Under the pieces are notes generated by a model. It was not told where the DNA came from, did not search any database, and saw only the letters and a list, made by a program, of their open reading frames with translations. DNA of 64,000 nucleotides from Natrinema gelatinilyticum (GTDB lineage: Archaea; Halobacteriota; Halobacteria; Halobacteriales; Natrialbaceae). Positions 61,158 through 64,000 of this stretch are shown piece by piece. Where the stretch lies: NCBI RefSeq assembly GCF_024266705.1, contig NZ_CP100756.1:434001-498000 (forward strand). The letters are read 5' to 3'. Numbering within the stretch: the stretch's first letter is position 1; each line of letters begins with the position of its first letter. A program made the translations under genes and the position numbers.

Positions 61158-62520
61158 CTCCACCCGTGACGGGGACGGTGACCGCGTCCAGGAGGGTGGC
61201 GGTTCGAACGCCGATATCGTCTTCGAGGAGTCGGCCGAACCGGAAGGTGGTGAGCCGACGCCCGGCGCAGTCGGGACCGCTCGAGACGGGACCTGGATCC
61301 GTAGCTACCTTCGTGATCACGTCGTTCACGTGTCGGTGGTCGCCCTATTCGTGATCTACCCACCGCTGTACGGTATCCTGCTCCGGACGCCGCTGGGTGC
61401 CGAGTTCGACGCGTTCCTGCCGGGAACGACGTTCCTCATCGCGATGCTCTACCTCGGCCTGTTTGCGATGAGCTTCGACTTCATCAGCGGCTACACCGGC
61501 TATCTCTCGTTCGGCCACGCCACCTTCTTCGGCGTCGGCGCGTACGTCATCGTCCTCACGGCCAACGGGAAGGTGCCAGGGGTTTCCGAGGGGATGCCAT
61601 TTATGATCACGATGATTCTCGGCGGCCTGGTCGCGTTCACGCTCGCGCTGGCGATCGGAGCCGTTTCCTTCCGGCTCACCGGCGTCTACTTCGCGATGAT
61701 CACTCTCGGCTTCGCACAGGTAGTGTACGAGCTCGTTCGCAATTGGGATTACGTCGCGGTGAATCCACAGAGCGGCCCGACGATCGGCGGTCCGACGCCC
61801 GAGATCGGCGTGCCGTACGTCGATTCGCTCTCGGTCGCGCTCGGACGGCTCGCCGGTGATAGCTTCGAGAACGTCCTCGGCCTCGGGATCGATATCTCGG
61901 CGACGCTGACTACCTACTACGCGATCGGCCTGGTCGTCCTACTCAGCTACTTCGCGATGCAGCGGATCATTCACTCGCCGTTCGGTCGCGTCATGATCGC
62001 GGTTCGCGAGAACGAAGAACGGGCGCAGGCCATCGGATACAACGTCTTCTGGTACAAGATGGCCGCGTTCGGCTTCAGCGGGTTTTTCGCCGCGGTCGCC
62101 GGTGCGCTGTTCGCCGCCTACGTCGGCACGGCCCCACCCAACGAGACCTTCCACTTCCTCGTGACCGCCGACGCCCTGATCGTCACGATCATCGGCGGTA
62201 TCGGCACGCTGGCTGGTCCGTTCTTCGGCACCGTCTCCTACGAGTGGCTCGAGGACATCCTCTCGTCCGAACAGGGCGGGCTCGCTCCCTATCTCCGGGC
62301 GACGCTTCCGGACGGGGTCCTGACGACCGATATCGCCGGCGTCACCGTTGCCGACGTGATCAACACTGCCATCGACGGCCGCGCCCCGCTATATCTCGGC
62401 ATCGTCTTTGTGCTGTTCGTGCTGTTTGTCCCTAACGGGCTGCTCGGCACGGTCCGTGATCGACTCGGCGACACCGTCGGGTCGGCGGTGGGCGATCGAC
62501 TCGAGCGATATCGGCACTGA
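61153..62520 (+). CDS. livM: ABC transporter permease (LivM-like), start codon uncertain
   Basis: From the first clear start (GTG, 61330) the protein has 396 aa with about nine helices; GYTGYLSFGHATFFGVGAYV and AVRENEERAQAIGYNVFWYK (EAA-like loop) define LivM. The frame, however, is open and coding-like for 59 further codons upstream: SSTRDGDGDRVQEGGGSNAD, IVFEESAEPEGGEPTPGAVG, and TWIRSYLRDHVVHV just before helix 1. No ATG, GTG or TTG exists there. An ATT at 61153 overlaps the livH stop (ATTAG), so the gene could start at ATT, or an ATG was lost. I annotate the extended form. Confidence 0.85.
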   Translation: MSSTRDGDGDRVQEGGGSNADIVFEESAEPEGGEPTPGAVGTARDGTWIRSYLRDHVVHVSVVALFVIYPPLYGILLRTPLGAEFDAFLPGTTFLIAMLYLGLFAMSFDFISGYTGYLSFGHATFFGVGAYVIVLTANGKVPGVSEGMPFMITMILGGLVAFTLALAIGAVSFRLTGVYFAMITLGFAQVVYELVRNWDYVAVNPQSGPTIGGPTPEIGVPYVDSLSVALGRLAGDSFENVLGLGIDISATLTTYYAIGLVVLLSYFAMQRIIHSPFGRVMIAVRENEERAQAIGYNVFWYKMAAFGFSGFFAAVAGALFAAYVGTAPPNETFHFLVTADALIVTIIGGIGTLAGPFFGTVSYEWLEDILSSEQGGLAPYLRATLPDGVLTTDIAGVTVADVINTAIDGRAPLYLGIVFVLFVLFVPNGLLGTVRDRLGDTVGSAVGDRLERYRH

Positions 62521-62657
62521 TCTGAGAGAAGAGCGATTTCGCTCGAGCGGGGGCGCGATCCTCGAGCCGGTGTCACCGCCCAGCACGGTCGGTCTGGTCG
62601 GATCCCGTCGGGTGAAAACGACATCCTTAAACAGCAGACGCCCATCGGTCCACGTGC

Positions 62658-62728
62658 GGGACCGTGGGGTAGTGGTATCCTCTGCGGATGGGGTCCGTAG
62701 GACCCGAGTTCAATTCTCGGCGGTCCCA
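62658..62728 (+). tRNA. tRNA-Pro (anticodon GGG)
   Basis: Folds as a cloverleaf: acceptor GGGACCG/CGGTCCC, D arm GGGT…TCCT, anticodon stem TGCGG/CCGTA with loop ATGGGGT (anticodon GGG, reads CCC and CCU), variable GGAC, T arm CCGAG-TTCAATT-CTCGG and discriminator A. CCA is not encoded. No intron is visible. A hairpin with T and A runs follows. Confidence 0.93.
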
Positions 62729-63199
62729 CTTTTTGCGACGCAAAAACGGGAGTACGGGCTGCCGCGAAGCGGTCTCTCGATGGCTCCGCTCGAAATTAAT
62801 ACGTATTCAACTCATCGCGGCTCGCACCCTCGAGGCGGCCGAAAGCCCGATTCCCGGTTTCGAAACAGGCTCCGGAATCCGTCGGTCCGTCCGGAGGCGC
62901 CTGTGTCGTTCGAGAGACCGGTCGGTCAGTGCGTCGTCCGGTCCGGTCGTGACCTGCTCGCGAGATCTCACGGGGCGAATCCACATCCGTCCGTCTCGGG
63001 CACTGGTTCACGGGAGCAATAGCTGGAACCCTCGGTTCGCGTGTTCAGGTCGGTACTCTCTTTCCACGGTCCGACTGTTGTTTAACAAGTGGCCTCGATC
63101 GTTGGCCTGAGAACAACTGTCCTCTTCGTCCGACGTCTGTCAGTCGGACGTCAGTAAAGTATCGTAGGTCTTATTTGGGCCCTCGTTGCCGAGGGAGAC
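62729..63199. other. Intergenic region after tRNA-Pro
   Basis: About 470 bp with no supported gene. The first part holds a hairpin (62730-62746) directly after the tRNA. The middle (about 62770-62820) is lower in GC. I compared the tRNA 3' end with downstream sequence and saw no repeat of it, so there is no sign of an integrated element using this tRNA within the window. The last ~40 bp (AAAGTATCGTAGGTCTTATT) should hold the promoter of the HalOD1 gene. Confidence 0.5.
62730..62746 (+). terminator. Hairpin after tRNA-Pro
   Basis: TTTTTGC and GCAAAAA pair around a GAC loop right behind the tRNA. The T run could act as a terminator or processing signal for the tRNA transcript. Confidence 0.5.
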
Positions 63200-63475
63200 A
63201 TGCCGAAAACAATGCCCACCAGTATGCGGGTTGTCTATGCAGTCGCGGCTCAGGAAAACGTCGATCCGGCCGAACTGCAACCACCGCTTCACGCAGTCGT
63301 CGATGCGGATGCACTCGACGAACTGTTCCCGTTGGGGGGCGCTGACTCGAGCAGTCTCGCCAGGTCCGTCGAATTCACCTACCGTGGTAATCAGGTGTGT
63401 ATCGACGACCGGGGCAACGTCGACGTGTTGGCACAGTCCGCCGAGTCAGGGGTCTCGACGACTCCCGACCAGTAG
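63200..63475 (+). CDS. HalOD1 output-domain protein
   Basis: The protein has 91 aa. SMRVVYAVAAQENVDPAELQ, PPLHAVVDADALDELFPLG and VEFTYRGNQVCIDDRGNVDV follow the HalOD1 pattern, a haloarchaeal output domain often fused to signalling domains but also found alone. The function is unknown; it is predicted to be a protein-protein or regulatory module. The start MPKTMPTSMRVVYAV has alternative Met codons at residues 5 and 9. Confidence 0.8.
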   Translation: MPKTMPTSMRVVYAVAAQENVDPAELQPPLHAVVDADALDELFPLGGADSSSLARSVEFTYRGNQVCIDDRGNVDVLAQSAESGVSTTPDQ

Positions 63476-63581
63476 GGTACCGAACGGATCGTCGCTACGG
63501 CCACCAGACGTCGTTCGATTCCAAACCGGGGGACTCCCCGCGCTCGAGCGGGGGTGACTGCTGGAGGTCGAACGACTCGAA

Positions 63582-64000
63582 TTAGCCACCGACGGCGACG
63601 GCCGATGTCGACGGCGTAAACACGTAGTCGTCGATGTACTCCCAGTCGTCACATCCGTCGCTATCGGCCGTGGTCGGACCGGTGTCGTGGTCCCGGCCTT
63701 CCGACCCGTCCTCGAGACTACCATCCGTGTCATCCTCGAGTGTGTTCGTTGCCGTCCCCGTCGAGGTTGGCCCCGTCCGTGCGCTCATCGCCGCCGGTCC
63801 AGTCTGTATCGGATCTGGTTTGGTCACCACCGTCGAACCCGTCCCCGTCCGTGTCTGCGGCCAGGACGGCGGGCCCGTCGTGGAGTTCGGTCAGTGGGGA
63901 ACGCCGTCAGCATCGGGACCGACGGTCGTCGTCCCACCGACGAGTCCGGTCGTGAGAAGGCCGAGCGCGAAAGCGAATCCGTCCAGCTGCGATAGTTGTA
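63582..64000 (-). pseudogene. Broken secreted protein gene with Asp-rich repeats (partial)
   Basis: From the window end on the minus strand, LDGFAFALGLLTTGLVGGTT looks like a signal helix, followed by TVGPDADGVP and a stop. In another frame TELHDGPAVLAADTDGDGFD then GGDQTRSDTDWTGGDERTDG resembles a thrombospondin type-3/Ca-binding repeat. A third frame ends DGCDDWEYIDDYVFTPSTSA before the stop at 63582. At least two frameshifts separate them. The 5' end lies outside the window. A surface or extracellular protein relic. Confidence 0.5.

Noticed and set aside
59870..61354. Long plus-strand open frame over livF/livH in another frame
   Set aside because: It is Arg/Ser/Pro-rich and overlaps two well-supported genes; no start signal or family.
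62658..63199. Integrated element using tRNA-Pro as an attachment site
   Set aside because: I saw no repeat of the tRNA 3' end and no integrase gene in the window, although the true border could be outside it.

Overview
The window looks like chromosome of an extremely halophilic archaeon (class Halobacteria, probably a Natrialbales-type genome; the family level is inference). The evidence is high GC with strong GC3, acidic proteins, several haloarchaea-specific families (FilR1-type regulator, bacterio-opsin-activator HTH_10 proteins, HalOD1, many tiny zinc-ribbon proteins), archaeal TATA boxes close to start codons, a Tat lipoprotein signal, and the archaeal adk / EMC3-like (DUF106) / cmk / cbf5 gene neighbourhood. 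There is one tRNA (Pro-GGG), no rRNA, no CRISPR array and no complete prophage.

Layout. 0-9.7 kb: partial FilR1-type regulator, membrane-bound spermidine-synthase-like protein, Lrp/AsnC regulator, a solo tnpB with a structured right end (candidate omega-RNA), OBG GTPase, an ArsA/Get3-like ATPase with a 98-aa partner, a CobW GTPase and small zinc or membrane proteins. 10-17.3 kb: unknown protein, CstA carrier, class V aminotransferase, methyltransferase, UspA, a decayed NAD(P)HX dehydratase, phosphoribosyltransferase and a relic of an HTH_10 gene. 17.4-24.3 kb: a surface-glycan cluster (GT-C membrane glycosyltransferase, NAD-epimerase, UbiA prenyltransferase, PHP phosphoesterase, flippase-like protein, arylsulfotransferase-like protein). 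25-33.1 kb: two large sensor/HTH_10 regulators, MsrB, YwbE-like protein, and crtB phytoene synthase directly behind the second regulator. 33.5-38.6 kb: sugar-phosphate isomerase, FAD oxidoreductase, CPA1 antiporter, a phage-like unknown protein and a cysteine-free UDG-family protein. 39-41.7 kb: polysaccharide flippase and a multiply frameshifted gene. 41.9-48.2 kb: cytochrome oxidase locus (subunit IV, membrane protein, zinc-finger protein, fused subunits I+III, subunit II), interrupted by a tnpB relic. 48.5-56.4 kb: APC permease fused to two UspA domains, then adk, an archaellin/pilin-like surface gene carrying an in-frame amber codon, EMC3-like, cmk and cbf5. 57.2-62.5 kb: complete branched-chain amino-acid type ABC operon. 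62.6-64 kb: tRNA-Pro, HalOD1 protein and a broken surface-protein gene.

How the genes work together. The 17-24 kb cluster has the parts expected for making, trimming, moving and using a polyprenyl-phosphate-linked sugar. The HTH_10 regulator at 30.4 kb probably controls carotenoid or retinal precursor supply through crtB. The oxidase locus supplies the terminal respiratory oxidase. The liv operon feeds small organic solutes, with a candidate operator just upstream.

The accessory signal is decay plus repeats: at least eight broken genes, two tnpB right ends that share a terminal motif, and two copies of an 81-bp hairpin element whose arms are exchanged between copies. The best candidates for something undescribed are that hairpin element, the UbiA-PHP-flippase pathway and the amber-interrupted surface gene.
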